From: Rhizobium leucaenae USDA 9039
Lineage (GTDB): Bacteria; Pseudomonadota; Alphaproteobacteria; Rhizobiales; Rhizobiaceae
Reading direction: 5' to 3'
NCBI RefSeq assembly: GCF_000426285.1
Contig: NZ_AUFB01000011.1
Coordinates: 1-64,000, forward strand
DNA: 64,000 bases
Program-made: the position numbers and the translations under genes
Shown: in pieces, positions 1-8,469 of the stretch
Layout of the letters: the number at the start of each line of letters is the position of its first letter
Position numbering within the stretch: position 1 is the stretch's first letter
The notes under the pieces: model-generated
The model's database searches: none
What the model saw: the letters and a program-made list of their open reading frames with translations, nothing else
Told to the model about the DNA's origin: nothing

Positions 1-584
1 GCATAGTCGAGATCGTTCTTCGGGTAAACGAAGGGCTGGCCGATATGGTACTTGTAGGCCATGGCGGCAAGCGTCGGCATCTTGGCGATCATACGAAGGC
101 TTGCGACCATGCGCTGGTGCGGATCGGTGATGTCGGTCGAGTCGTGATAGAAGGCCGACAGAGCGCCGACGCAGCCGCACATGACGGCCATCGGATGCGC
201 ATCGCGGCGGAAACCGGTGAAGAAGCGGGACATTTGTTCATGCACCATGGTGTGGTGCACGACCCGATAGTCGAAGTCCTTCTTCTGGGCTGCGGTCGGC
301 AATTCGCCGTAGAGCAGCAGGTAACAGACTTCGAGGAAGTCGCCGTGCTCGGCAAGCTGTTCGATCGGATAACCGCGATGCAGCAGAACGCCTTCGTCGC
401 CATCAATAAAGGTGATGCTGGACTCGCACGACGCAGTCGAAGTGAAGCCAGGATCATAGGTGAAAGTGGAGGTGTTCTTATAAAGGGCACCAATATCAAT
501 GACACTTGGGCCGATGGTTCCGGTCTTAACCGGCAAATCCACCGTCTTTTCACCCCAAGTTAGTTTCGCGCTTTGTTCCGTCAT
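1..584 (-). CDS. gltA: Citrate synthase, N-terminal part (gene runs off the window)
   Basis: Type II citrate synthase condenses acetyl-CoA with oxaloacetate to citrate, the entry step of the TCA cycle in the cytoplasm. About 194 codons are present, translated from the reverse strand; the frame is open to base 1, so the 3' end is outside the window. The N-terminal part reads like rhizobial GltA: a small beta-domain start, then GVLLHRGYPIEQLAE and the YLLLYGELPT helix, and MAVMCGCVGALSAFY further on. The ATG at 584-582 is preceded by GGAGG about six bases upstream, which fixes the start. A short inverted repeat (611-616 with 625-630) lies in its leader. It is divergent from comEC and shares the 585-864 promoter region. 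Confidence 0.95.
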   Translation of the reverse strand, partial: MTEQSAKLTWGEKTVDLPVKTGTIGPSVIDIGALYKNTSTFTYDPGFTSTASCESSITFIDGDEGVLLHRGYPIEQLAEHGDFLEVCYLLLYGELPTAAQKKDFDYRVVHHTMVHEQMSRFFTGFRRDAHPMAVMCGCVGALSAFYHDSTDITDPHQRMVASLRMIAKMPTLAAMAYKYHIGQPFVYPKNDLDY

Positions 585-864
585 GCTGATCCTCCAAGAT
601 TTGGCGGGATTGGCGCCTTAAAAAGCGCCAAAGGGTTAAGCGACTAACGATTAGCTATATGATCCAGAGCCTAATGCCAAGTTATCCTTACGCTGAATTG
701 TGCATTGCAGTATCAACTTTTGGGCAATGCGGTAGACCGGCTTGCCGTGCGCAAGCATGAATTGGCGTCATTTATGGAAGAACCGACGGATTTCAGTTGA
801 AATCACCTAATAGTGACGGCAAAACTCTCGCTTTAGCTGTAGTTTTGCGTAGGCGCTTTGATGT

Positions 865-3324
865 ATGCCTAATTTAGAGGCACCGGATCCGCAGGTGGAG
901 AGTCGGGAATTTGCTGCGGTCGCCGAGCGCGAGCGCGGCATGGCCGCCATTATTCCTCGTGCCAAAGCGACACAGCCGAAACGGACGCAGGATCAAACCG
1001 CCCTCATCGTCCGCCTTCGCCGTGCGGCCGCCGGCATCCGACCCAGCATTTACAATTTAGCCGAAGAAGAGGCGGCGCACGGGCGCGCGATGCTATTTGC
1101 GCCGGTCTATATCGGCGTCGGCGCGCTTTTCTGGTTCTCTGCCGGAGCCGATCCGCCGCCCCAGGCCGTTTTTACCGCCCTTCTTATCTTCGCAGCCGCT
1201 TTTTTCCTCCGGCAGGAGGCCGGACGAGTGCTGCGGCATTTGCTGTTTGCCGGCTTGCTGGTGTTCTCCGGCATGGCTCTGGCGCAATGCGAGACTTGGC
1301 GGGCGTCGACGGTGATGCTCGATTCCGCGGTGACCACCACCATTACGGGCAGGATCGAAAGACGCGAGGCCGATGACAAAGGACGCTGGCGCTATGTCGT
1401 CGCCCTGGAGTCAACGGAAAAACCGGCCATTCGCCGGCCGCCGGCGCAGGTCACCATTTTCGTGCGCAAACAACTCCAGCCCTTTGAACTCGGCGATCGC
1501 ATTCAGGGGAGGGCCCGGCTGACGCCGCCGGCCGGACCCGCCTTGCCTGGCCTCAACGATTTCGCCTTCAGCGCCTATTTCGATGGCACCGGGGCGAATG
1601 GCTTTGCCTATGGAGCGCCGACGCTATTGTCGCCGGCCGGTGATGTTTCCCAAGGATCGGTTCTCGACAAGGCGGATATCTGGCTTGCGCGTTTGCGCAG
1701 CAGCATCGGCGACCGGATCAGGATGCTTCTACCCGGCGATACCGGCGCCTTCGCGGCATCGCTTGTCACCGATGAGAGACGCGCGATCTCGGATGATACG
1801 ACGGAAGCACTGCGGACCTCGGGTCTTGCGCACATCATCGCAATCTCCGGTCTAAACATGGCGCTGTCTGCAGGCATCTTTTATGTCGGCCTGCGCTATG
1901 CGCTTAGTCTATTTTTCGGCGTGGCACAGGCTTGGCCGACGAAGAAGATTGCAGCCTTCGGCGCGCTGATCACGGTGACGGCCTATTATCTCATTTCCGG
2001 CTTCGGCGTATCGGCAGAGCGCGCTTTCATCATGATGGCGATCATGCTGGTCGCCGTGCTCTTCGACCGGCCATCCCTCAGTCTTCGCAATGTGGCGCTC
2101 TCGGCGATCGTCATCCTCATTCTGTCGCCGTCCGAGGCGCTCGGACCGAGTTTCCAGATGTCCTATGCCGCGACATTGGCCTTGGTGTCGGGTTATTCGC
2201 TGTGGACGAGGAGGCCGCATCGAGAGAGCGTCCTCTCCCGCTTCCGGCTCGTGCGTCCGCTGCTATTCGTTTCACGCTTCTTCGGCGGCATATTGTCGAC
2301 CTCCTTTATCGGCGGCGCGTCGACCGCGATCTTCTCGATAGAGCATTTTCACCGCTTGGCGACATACGGCCTTATCGCCAATTTGGCGGCCATGCCGGTC
2401 GTCTCCTTTGTCGTCATGCCGTTTGGCATGGCCGCCACGATGCTGATGCCATTTGGCGTCGATGCTCCATTCTGGCAGATCACCGGTGCGGGACTTGATG
2501 CCGTCATCGTCATTGCCAAAACGGTTGCCGCTTGGGGCGGTAACATTCCCTTTGGCCGACTACCGGTCTGGCTGTTCCCCACGGTCATAGCCGGCTTCTT
2601 GCTGATGACCCTGCTCAAAACATGGCTGCGGCATGCAGGCGCGCTTTTGATCATCGGTTCGATCGCAGTCGTGGCGCTCAGTCCCGGTGTCCCGAAACCC
2701 GATCTGATGATCTCCGAGGACGGCACATTGGTTGCTTTGTTGCGCAACGGTGCATTGACGACCAACCGTGAAAAGCCGCCCGATTTCATCTTCGAGCAAT
2801 GGCAAAGAGCCCTGGCGATCACCGAGCAGCAACCGCCGACGATGCTTCCGCCCGACAGCCAGCTCCCTAAAATCAGCAAATCAGACAAGCATCGACGCTT
2901 GAGTTCCGACGAACAGACCGCCGTTCGAAAGGCGATGGATGCGGCACTGGATAAGGCCGGGCAGGGTGGATTCGCCTGCCAGAAAGGGGCTTGGTGCGTG
3001 GCAATGCTGGCGAATGGCGACATGCTCGTCACCATCGAAGACGCTGCCTGTCTCGCCCCGGCCTGCGATACCGCCAATATCGTCGTCACGCCCGTACGGC
3101 TTCGCCTGGATCGCTGCCGCTCCGGCGCCCAACTTTTCACAGGTGCAACGCTGCGTCGCACCGGATCCATCGAAATGAATCTCAGCGCCGAGAAACCGGT
3201 CATAACGGCGGCATTTGAAAATCTGACGCGGTCATGGAGTCTTCATCGCGCTTATGATTGGCGAACCGGGACTTTCGGAGCACCGATCGCACCGGTGTCA
3301 CCCGTCAGTGATAGCGGCGAATGA
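865..3324 (+). CDS. comEC: ComEC/Rec2-family DNA uptake channel protein
   Basis: Polytopic inner-membrane protein of the ComEC/Rec2 family, the predicted channel for single-stranded DNA entry during transformation. It is 819 aa. After a cytoplasmic N-terminus (about 1-75) come hydrophobic segments and a periplasmic OB-like DUF4131 region (about 130-260). The competence domain follows (about 290-600), with the family signature SGLAHIIAISGLNMAL near residue 320. The last 200 residues should correspond to the metallo-beta-lactamase-like domain, but no HxHxDH motif is visible. The start ATG at 865 is the second of two close ATGs (861 is in another frame) and has no strong Shine-Dalgarno sequence. 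Its 3' end overlaps the end of the convergent lexA gene by 20 bases. Functional competence in this organism is not implied. Confidence 0.9.
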   Translation: MPNLEAPDPQVESREFAAVAERERGMAAIIPRAKATQPKRTQDQTALIVRLRRAAAGIRPSIYNLAEEEAAHGRAMLFAPVYIGVGALFWFSAGADPPPQAVFTALLIFAAAFFLRQEAGRVLRHLLFAGLLVFSGMALAQCETWRASTVMLDSAVTTTITGRIERREADDKGRWRYVVALESTEKPAIRRPPAQVTIFVRKQLQPFELGDRIQGRARLTPPAGPALPGLNDFAFSAYFDGTGANGFAYGAPTLLSPAGDVSQGSVLDKADIWLARLRSSIGDRIRMLLPGDTGAFAASLVTDERRAISDDTTEALRTSGLAHIIAISGLNMALSAGIFYVGLRYALSLFFGVAQAWPTKKIAAFGALITVTAYYLISGFGVSAERAFIMMAIMLVAVLFDRPSLSLRNVALSAIVILILSPSEALGPSFQMSYAATLALVSGYSLWTRRPHRESVLSRFRLVRPLLFVSRFFGGILSTSFIGGASTAIFSIEHFHRLATYGLIANLAAMPVVSFVVMPFGMAATMLMPFGVDAPFWQITGAGLDAVIVIAKTVAAWGGNIPFGRLPVWLFPTVIAGFLLMTLLKTWLRHAGALLIIGSIAVVALSPGVPKPDLMISEDGTLVALLRNGALTTNREKPPDFIFEQWQRALAITEQQPPTMLPPDSQLPKISKSDKHRRLSSDEQTAVRKAMDAALDKAGQGGFACQKGAWCVAMLANGDMLVTIEDAACLAPACDTANIVVTPVRLRLDRCRSGAQLFTGATLRRTGSIEMNLSAEKPVITAAFENLTRSWSLHRAYDWRTGTFGAPIAPVSPVSDSGE

Positions 3325-4024
3325 GGCCGACGAGCTTGCCTTGTACTTTCACGCGATCCGGCCCAAAGATGCGAGTCTCATAAGCCGGGTTCGCTGCCTC
3401 AAGCGCGATCGAGGCTCCCTTGCGGCGGAAGCGCTTCAGCGTCGCCTCTTCGTCATCGACGAGAGCAACGACGATGTCGCCCGGATTGGCGGTCGTGGCG
3501 TTGCGGATAATGACGGTATCGCCGTCAAAGATGCCGGCATCGATCATCGAGTCGCCCTTGACCTCCAGCGCATAATGCTCACCGGAGCCGAGCATGTCGG
3601 CAGGAACCGTGATGTCATGGGTATTGTTCTGGATGGCCGAGATCGGAACGCCAGCGGCGATGCGGCCCATGACGGGGACCGAAACCGAACTGTTTTCCTC
3701 ACTTGCCGGCTTGGCGGGAGCGGGCGGCGGCACAAGCTGCGGTTTGCCAAGGCTACCCTCGATGACGCTCGGCGAAAAGCCGCGGCGCGGCTGCAGACTG
3801 GGGCTATAGGCCTCTGGCAGCTTGATGACTTCCAGCGCCCGGGCTCGGTTTGGCAGGCGGCGTATGAAACCGCGTTCTTCCAAGGCCGTGATGAGACGGT
3901 GGATACCCGATTTTGACGCAAGGTCCAGCGCATCTTTCATCTCATCGAAGGATGGCGGAACACCGGACTCCTTCATTCGTTCGTGAATGAAGAGAAGCAG
4001 TTCCTGCTGCTTGCGCGTCAACAT
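3305..4024 (-). CDS. lexA: LexA SOS repressor
   Basis: Transcriptional repressor of the SOS DNA-damage regulon that self-cleaves when stimulated by RecA-ssDNA. It is 239 aa with an N-terminal winged helix (about 1-65), a proline-rich linker, and a C-terminal S24 peptidase domain. The Ala124-Gly125 cleavage bond sits in GRIAAGVP, the nucleophile is Ser159 in KGDSM, and the general base is Lys197 in TLKRF. The frame stays open upstream to 4141, but the conserved N-terminus MLTRKQQELL begins at 4024, and this start leaves the SOS box in the promoter. The upstream box suggests autorepression. Convergent with comEC. Confidence 0.97.
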   Translation of the reverse strand: MLTRKQQELLLFIHERMKESGVPPSFDEMKDALDLASKSGIHRLITALEERGFIRRLPNRARALEVIKLPEAYSPSLQPRRGFSPSVIEGSLGKPQLVPPPAPAKPASEENSSVSVPVMGRIAAGVPISAIQNNTHDITVPADMLGSGEHYALEVKGDSMIDAGIFDGDTVIIRNATTANPGDIVVALVDDEEATLKRFRRKGASIALEAANPAYETRIFGPDRVKVQGKLVGLIRRYH

Positions 4025-4414
4025 CGTTTTGAACCTCGGGAGTGAGAAGGTGTCGTGAAACAAATCCAGAACGGACACTATATGTTCCATATGTGTTCTG
4101 CAAGCCCTTAAATTTTGGTGAAGATTTTGTAAGCGCAACAAATAAATGGGAACATAACAGGTCCTGGGCGGACAGATTTTTTCGATACACCCAAGCTAAA
4201 TGCAGGAAATATATCAGGAACTCTGCGGGAAGCGATTTCTACCCATCGGGGATAGCCCATTAAAAAAAAGCGATGAGAAGCCATCTTGTTTGCGCAATAA
4301 GCTCTTTGGGGGACGATGCTCGCCGAACGAAGGGAGTAAGCTATGGATCAGACTTGGAAATCGCATTCGCAGCGGCTTTGATCGGCGCCGTCCGTAGCGA
4401 TATTGGACGGGGAT
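4025..4414. other. Intergenic region between lexA and the DUF2721 gene
   Basis: A 390-base stretch. The first 80 bases hold the lexA leader and SOS promoter. The rest is AT-richer than the flanking genes and has no convincing gene. A 12-codon frame starting ATGGATCAG at about 4343, preceded by GGGAG, is too short to call. A second GAAC occurs near 4149 without a properly spaced partner. Confidence 0.6.
4077..4103 (-). promoter_or_regulatory. lexA promoter with LexA (SOS) box
   Basis: A perfect alphaproteobacterial SOS box, GTTC-N7-GTTC, lies at 4084-4098, 60 bases upstream of the lexA start. On the lexA strand a -35-like TTGCAG (4103-4098) and a -10-like TATAGT (4082-4077) flank it with 15 bases between, so LexA binding would cover the promoter spacer. 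The box is seen directly; the -35/-10 assignment is inferred. Confidence 0.88.
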
Positions 4415-4933
4415 TCAATAGGTTGAGCTTTTTCTGGAACTCCCGTGCCGGTGCTCGAGCAAGGTGCGATCGTTGGCGATCTGCCTCAGCATGCTGCGCC
4501 CGGCCAGAATCATCTCGAAGAGGAAGGCCACAAAAGCGCCCATGAGCGCGATGACCGCGAGGCCGAAGAACCACAGCAGCAGCTGCTCGCGAAATTGCTG
4601 ACGAATCGCGCCTCCCATGAGGCCGAGCGTTGCAAGGCATGTGCACACGCCCGATGCTGTGGCGATCAGGACGGCAACCTCAAGCGCCAATGTTCGCCGC
4701 CGCAGATAATAGAGCTGCAGCAACCGCGTTTCGTCCGGATCGTCCGAAGTAACCCGTTCGAAAAGGCTGTTGACCCGGTCGGAGACCCGAGCGAGCCTTG
4801 CCGAGAAGACATTGAGGCACCCGGCGGTGCCGGCCAGCAGAAAGACCGGTGTCAGTGCTATTTGAATAACGTGCGCGGCAATGGAAGATAACTGGTCGCT
4901 CAGCACACTGGATCTCCTTCTATCGAACGTCAT
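4415..4933 (-). CDS. DUF2721-family membrane protein
   Basis: Predicted inner-membrane protein of 172 aa matching the DUF2721 family by pattern: a first hydrophobic helix (IAAHVIQIALTPVFLLAGTA), a charged stretch with RVSDR and YLRRRTLAL, and two or three further membrane helices. The function of the family is unknown. The frame is open to 4999, but the ATG at 4933 has GGGGGA about nine bases upstream and is preferred. It lies just downstream of the MscS-type channel gene on the same strand with 75 bases between, so co-transcription is possible. The C-terminus is a short basic tail. Confidence 0.78.
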   Translation of the reverse strand: MTFDRRRSSVLSDQLSSIAAHVIQIALTPVFLLAGTAGCLNVFSARLARVSDRVNSLFERVTSDDPDETRLLQLYYLRRRTLALEVAVLIATASGVCTCLATLGLMGGAIRQQFREQLLLWFFGLAVIALMGAFVAFLFEMILAGRSMLRQIANDRTLLEHRHGSSRKSSTY

Positions 4934-5008
4934 CCGGTATCGTCCCCCGACGTTGTCGCCTTCAAAGAGACGCTTCGAGAGGGTAGTGGCTGATCTCACG
5001 CGAAGGTT

Positions 5009-7165
5009 TTACGTCGGTGGCGACGGCGATACCGTCATTTGGTCAGTGATCCTCTTCCTCTGCAGTGTCATTGCGGCGATTGCGGCGTCGGATTTCTCCT
5101 CTCCACCCACCTGCACCGTCGGTTGGGCGAATTCGATACCATTTTCCATGAAGGCGTCGCGGATCATGGTGTAAGCCTGCCGCCGTATGTAAGTCTGCCG
5201 GCCGGGAAGGGCGGTAAACGCGAAGCTCAGTTCGATACCGAAGTCGCCAATCTGCTCGACACCCTTCATTTTCAGCGTCTCCAGAATCTGCGGCCCGATT
5301 TCCGGGTCTTCCTTCAACTGCTCTCCGATTTGCTTGACGATCGCTTTCGCCTTGGCAACGTCGGTGTTGAACGGAACCCGCAGCAGGAATTTATCGATCG
5401 CCCAGTCGCGGCTCATGTTCTGAACGGCGCCGAGCTCGCCGAAGGGCACCGTGAATACGGGTCCGCGATGATGGCGAAGCCTGACGGAGCGGAGGCTGAA
5501 GGATTCCACCGTCCCCTTGTAGCTGCCGCTTTGAATATATTCGCCAACGCGGAAGGCATCATCCATCAGATAGAAAATGCCGCTGACGATATCCTTGACC
5601 AGCGTTTGCGAGCCGAAGCCGATCGCTACGCCGAATATTCCGGCTCCCGCAATCAACGGCCCGATCTGAACGCCCATTTCGGAGAGCACGGTAAGGGCCG
5701 CCGCGGCGATGACGATGGCTGCGAGCGCGTTGCGGAAGATCGGCAGCAAAGTGCGAAGTCTGCCCGCGCGGGCGGCTTCCGTCGACAGCGAGGATGCGCT
5801 GTTGTCGGCGGTGCTTAATTTCTCGTCGATGAATGCCTTCGACAATTGCCAGCAGAGATCGGCCAAAATCAGTATGACAACGCTCTTCAGAGCGCCGCGG
5901 ACGGCGGCGTCGATCGCCGGATTTTCTCGTGCGAGAATGTTGGGATCATAGTGCCATACGAATGTGATCCAGGCGACCGCGGCCGCGATGACGACCGCCC
6001 GTGCGCCGCGGACGGCCAGCACCATACGCGCGCTGTTCTTATTGTCGCTAGGCCAGCGTCCTTTTGCAAATGCTTCAGCCGTTCGTCCGACAGCAGCCAG
6101 CAGCGCCGGAAGAACAACGAGATAGATGCCAAGCCAAAAAAGCCCGAGGAAATTGGCCACCCAAAGAAGCCATAGGCAGATCGCATAGAGCGAATAGAAG
6201 GTGTTCATAAGCGCGAGCTGTCTGGGAACGGTTGTCTTGCTCGGTCGTCGCCACACGGCTTCCAGCGCGATCAGCAATAAGAGGATTGAAAAGCTAAAGG
6301 AAACAAGAATACCGACATTCCTATCGACGGAGAGCGGACTGGTCAGCGAGGTCGTCGCGCCCGCCACAGCCAGGACGCCAATAAACATACGTGCCCTGCG
6401 ATAGCCGAAGGCGGATAGGGCGCCCGCATCCATCGATAGTTTGCAGACAGCGAACGCAAGGCGAGCGGCGATGAACGCCACCAGATAAAACAGGATCACG
6501 GCGTGCAGAAGCGGTGGCCAGTCTATGGCAAGGAAAATGGCGGAGCTGACGAGGGTGAAACTGATCCACGGTCCGAATTCTCCGATCGTATGGGCGATGA
6601 GAGGATTTTGAAACCGCGCTTTGAGGACGGTCTTTTTGAAAAACCATTCGCCTGCGAGCCCGACGCAAACCAATGCGGCGAACATTACGATTGCGGGGGC
6701 AAAGCCGTTGCTCCTTGCCTGCTCACGCACCCTACGCGTTGCATCGGCGATCTGCACCGGGACATCTGGGATCGCCGAGCGCAGTGCCTGATATCGGGCC
6801 CGAGCGCGGGCTTCCCCGGTTTCGATCAGCGTTGCCGTCGCCGAAGATGGCTGCTGCTGCTCCACTGCCTGCCGCTTTTCCAACCACTGACGCAACTCCG
6901 GATCATTCATCAAACGCAGTAGTTCCGATAGCTTCGCGGGTGGCGCGGGGACTGCTTCCGGCGATTGCGCCTGACACGGCTGCGGCGCGACAGCGGCAAA
7001 GAGAAGCACGAGCACAAGGGGGATCAAGCCACTGCGTATGAGGGCAGCCCCGAGCGGGACAGGGTTCCTGAATCCTCGGACATATCCCATCAGGGCAAAA
7101 TGAAGAGAAGCCGCTAAGTGTAAGACCGGGCGTATGGGCGCCCCCTCGACGAGCATCAAGCGCAT
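5009..7165 (-). CDS. Large MscS-family mechanosensitive channel
   Basis: Predicted mechanosensitive ion channel of about 718 aa, much longer than E. coli MscS (286 aa). A signal-peptide-like segment (LIPLVLVLLFAAVA) is followed by a periplasmic stretch, many membrane helices, then the MscS core: a pore-helix region rich in Gly and Ala (PLIAGAGIFGVAIGFGSQTLVKD) and the beta domain (VGEYIQSGSYKGTVESFSLRSVRLR). Such channels release solutes on hypo-osmotic shock. The start is uncertain: the ATG at 7165 has GGGGGA just upstream; a GTG at 7180 and an ATG at 7090, nearer the signal peptide, are alternatives. It precedes the DUF2721 gene on the same strand. Confidence 0.87.
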   Translation of the reverse strand: MRLMLVEGAPIRPVLHLAASLHFALMGYVRGFRNPVPLGAALIRSGLIPLVLVLLFAAVAPQPCQAQSPEAVPAPPAKLSELLRLMNDPELRQWLEKRQAVEQQQPSSATATLIETGEARARARYQALRSAIPDVPVQIADATRRVREQARSNGFAPAIVMFAALVCVGLAGEWFFKKTVLKARFQNPLIAHTIGEFGPWISFTLVSSAIFLAIDWPPLLHAVILFYLVAFIAARLAFAVCKLSMDAGALSAFGYRRARMFIGVLAVAGATTSLTSPLSVDRNVGILVSFSFSILLLLIALEAVWRRPSKTTVPRQLALMNTFYSLYAICLWLLWVANFLGLFWLGIYLVVLPALLAAVGRTAEAFAKGRWPSDNKNSARMVLAVRGARAVVIAAAVAWITFVWHYDPNILARENPAIDAAVRGALKSVVILILADLCWQLSKAFIDEKLSTADNSASSLSTEAARAGRLRTLLPIFRNALAAIVIAAAALTVLSEMGVQIGPLIAGAGIFGVAIGFGSQTLVKDIVSGIFYLMDDAFRVGEYIQSGSYKGTVESFSLRSVRLRHHRGPVFTVPFGELGAVQNMSRDWAIDKFLLRVPFNTDVAKAKAIVKQIGEQLKEDPEIGPQILETLKMKGVEQIGDFGIELSFAFTALPGRQTYIRRQAYTMIRDAFMENGIEFAQPTVQVGGEEKSDAAIAAMTLQRKRITDQMTVSPSPPT

Positions 7166-7581
7166 GTCTCCCCCAAGCACCCGACAATCAAATTAAATAC
7201 CGCTGCAAAGATAGAAGTAACCGCAGGCCGCTTTCCTGTCTTTCCGAGATCGGATGGTGAATTGCGTCAGCTTTGGACAATCCGAACGGAAGAATGTGCA
7301 TCTTGTCTTGCTGCCGGGAAATGGACTTGTCGGCTCAATCCTCTCCGTGCCACTCACCGCTGGCTTCGCTACAGGCAAGTTTGTTGCAGTACGATCGGGA
7401 TATTGCTTGAATTATCGCCCTCTCACAAGGGAGAGTTTTATGCCGCTGCATATATAATTCGGCTGGTTGACCTGCGGATTTTAGAGGTGTTCCTCGCGGG
7501 TCCGCAGTTCTCCGGTAACGCTTTGATCTTGAATTGAACAGCAGATGGGCGCAAACCTGCCGACGAATGAAGGGGAAGATC
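7166..7581. other. Intergenic region before the VOC-kdsA operon
   Basis: A 416-base stretch without a convincing gene; the short open frames here lack ribosome sites and recognisable protein character. It holds a nested dyad at 7472-7507: CTGCGGA pairs with TCCGCAG and encloses GAGG/CCTC. A weak CTCTC/GAGAG hairpin followed by TTTT lies at 7420-7439. It probably carries the promoter and leader of the downstream VOC gene. Confidence 0.55.
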
Positions 7582-8469
7582 ATGACCTCATCGCCGCATC
7601 CGCTGGATCATCTCGTTCTGCCGACGGTCAATATCGCTGTGGCGCGGGAACGCTTGGGCAAGCTCGGCTTTACCGTTGCCCCCGACGCTCGTCATCCCTT
7701 CGGCACGGAGAACGCCTGCGTTTTCTTTCCCGACAACATCTATCTGGAGCCCTTGGGTGTCGCGTCTCGGGAGCAGCGCCAGAACAGCGTGGCGGAGGGT
7801 AATGTTTTCGTCGCTCGCGACCAGGCCTATCGTTTTCGCATCGGTGATGAAGGTTTTTCGGCCATCGTTTTCGGCACGGATAATGCGGTCGCCGATGATG
7901 AGCGGTTCCGGGCAAATACGATATCGGCCGGAAACATGCTGGATTTTTCCCGGCCGATGCGTATGCCGGACGGCTCCGAAGTAATGGCGGGATTCCGTCT
8001 CGCTTTCGCAGCCGATCTGCGTTCGCCGGATTTTTTCACCTTCTGCTGCCAGCGCATCAATCCATTGCCGGCCGATCGCAGTGCCCTGGAGCGGCATGCC
8101 AATGGCGTGACCGGCATTGCAAAAATTGCCGTGTCGACGCCGAAGCCGGCTGCGTTCCGGGGCTTTTTCGAGCAGGTCGTGGGTGGACCAAAGATAATGG
8201 ATCATTCTTTCGGCCTGACTATCCATTCAGCCAATGCAGCGGTCGAGATATTGACCTCCGAGGGTATGGAAGCCTTTTACGATTGGCCGGTGCCTTCGGA
8301 GGATCCCGGCCTTCGCGCACGGGCAATCCTTTTCAAGACCCGCGATCTTTCCGTGACATCGGCGCATTTGACTGCTAACGGCGTCACATACACGCGTAAA
8401 AACAATCGTATTCTGGCAAAGCCCGCCCCTGGACAGGGCGCGCTGTTCGCCTTCGAGGAGATAGCATGA
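7582..8469 (+). CDS. VOC-superfamily (glyoxalase-like) protein
   Basis: A 295-aa protein of the vicinal oxygen chelate fold, resembling the glyoxalase-like domain family: LDHLVLPTVNIAVARERLGKLGF at the N-terminus, with HPFGTENACVFFPDNIYLEPLG following. Such proteins can be metalloenzymes or binding proteins; the substrate cannot be told here. The frame opens at 7534, but the ATG at 7582 has AAGGGGAAG a few bases upstream and begins at the conserved LDH motif. Its TGA overlaps the kdsA ATG (ATGA), so the two are translationally coupled, tying this protein to expression of Kdo synthesis. Confidence 0.85.
   Translation: MTSSPHPLDHLVLPTVNIAVARERLGKLGFTVAPDARHPFGTENACVFFPDNIYLEPLGVASREQRQNSVAEGNVFVARDQAYRFRIGDEGFSAIVFGTDNAVADDERFRANTISAGNMLDFSRPMRMPDGSEVMAGFRLAFAADLRSPDFFTFCCQRINPLPADRSALERHANGVTGIAKIAVSTPKPAAFRGFFEQVVGGPKIMDHSFGLTIHSANAAVEILTSEGMEAFYDWPVPSEDPGLRARAILFKTRDLSVTSAHLTANGVTYTRKNNRILAKPAPGQGALFAFEEIA

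Noticed and set aside
4343..4381. 12-codon leader-like frame with GGGAG upstream
   Set aside because: Too short and no downstream gene on that strand to regulate.
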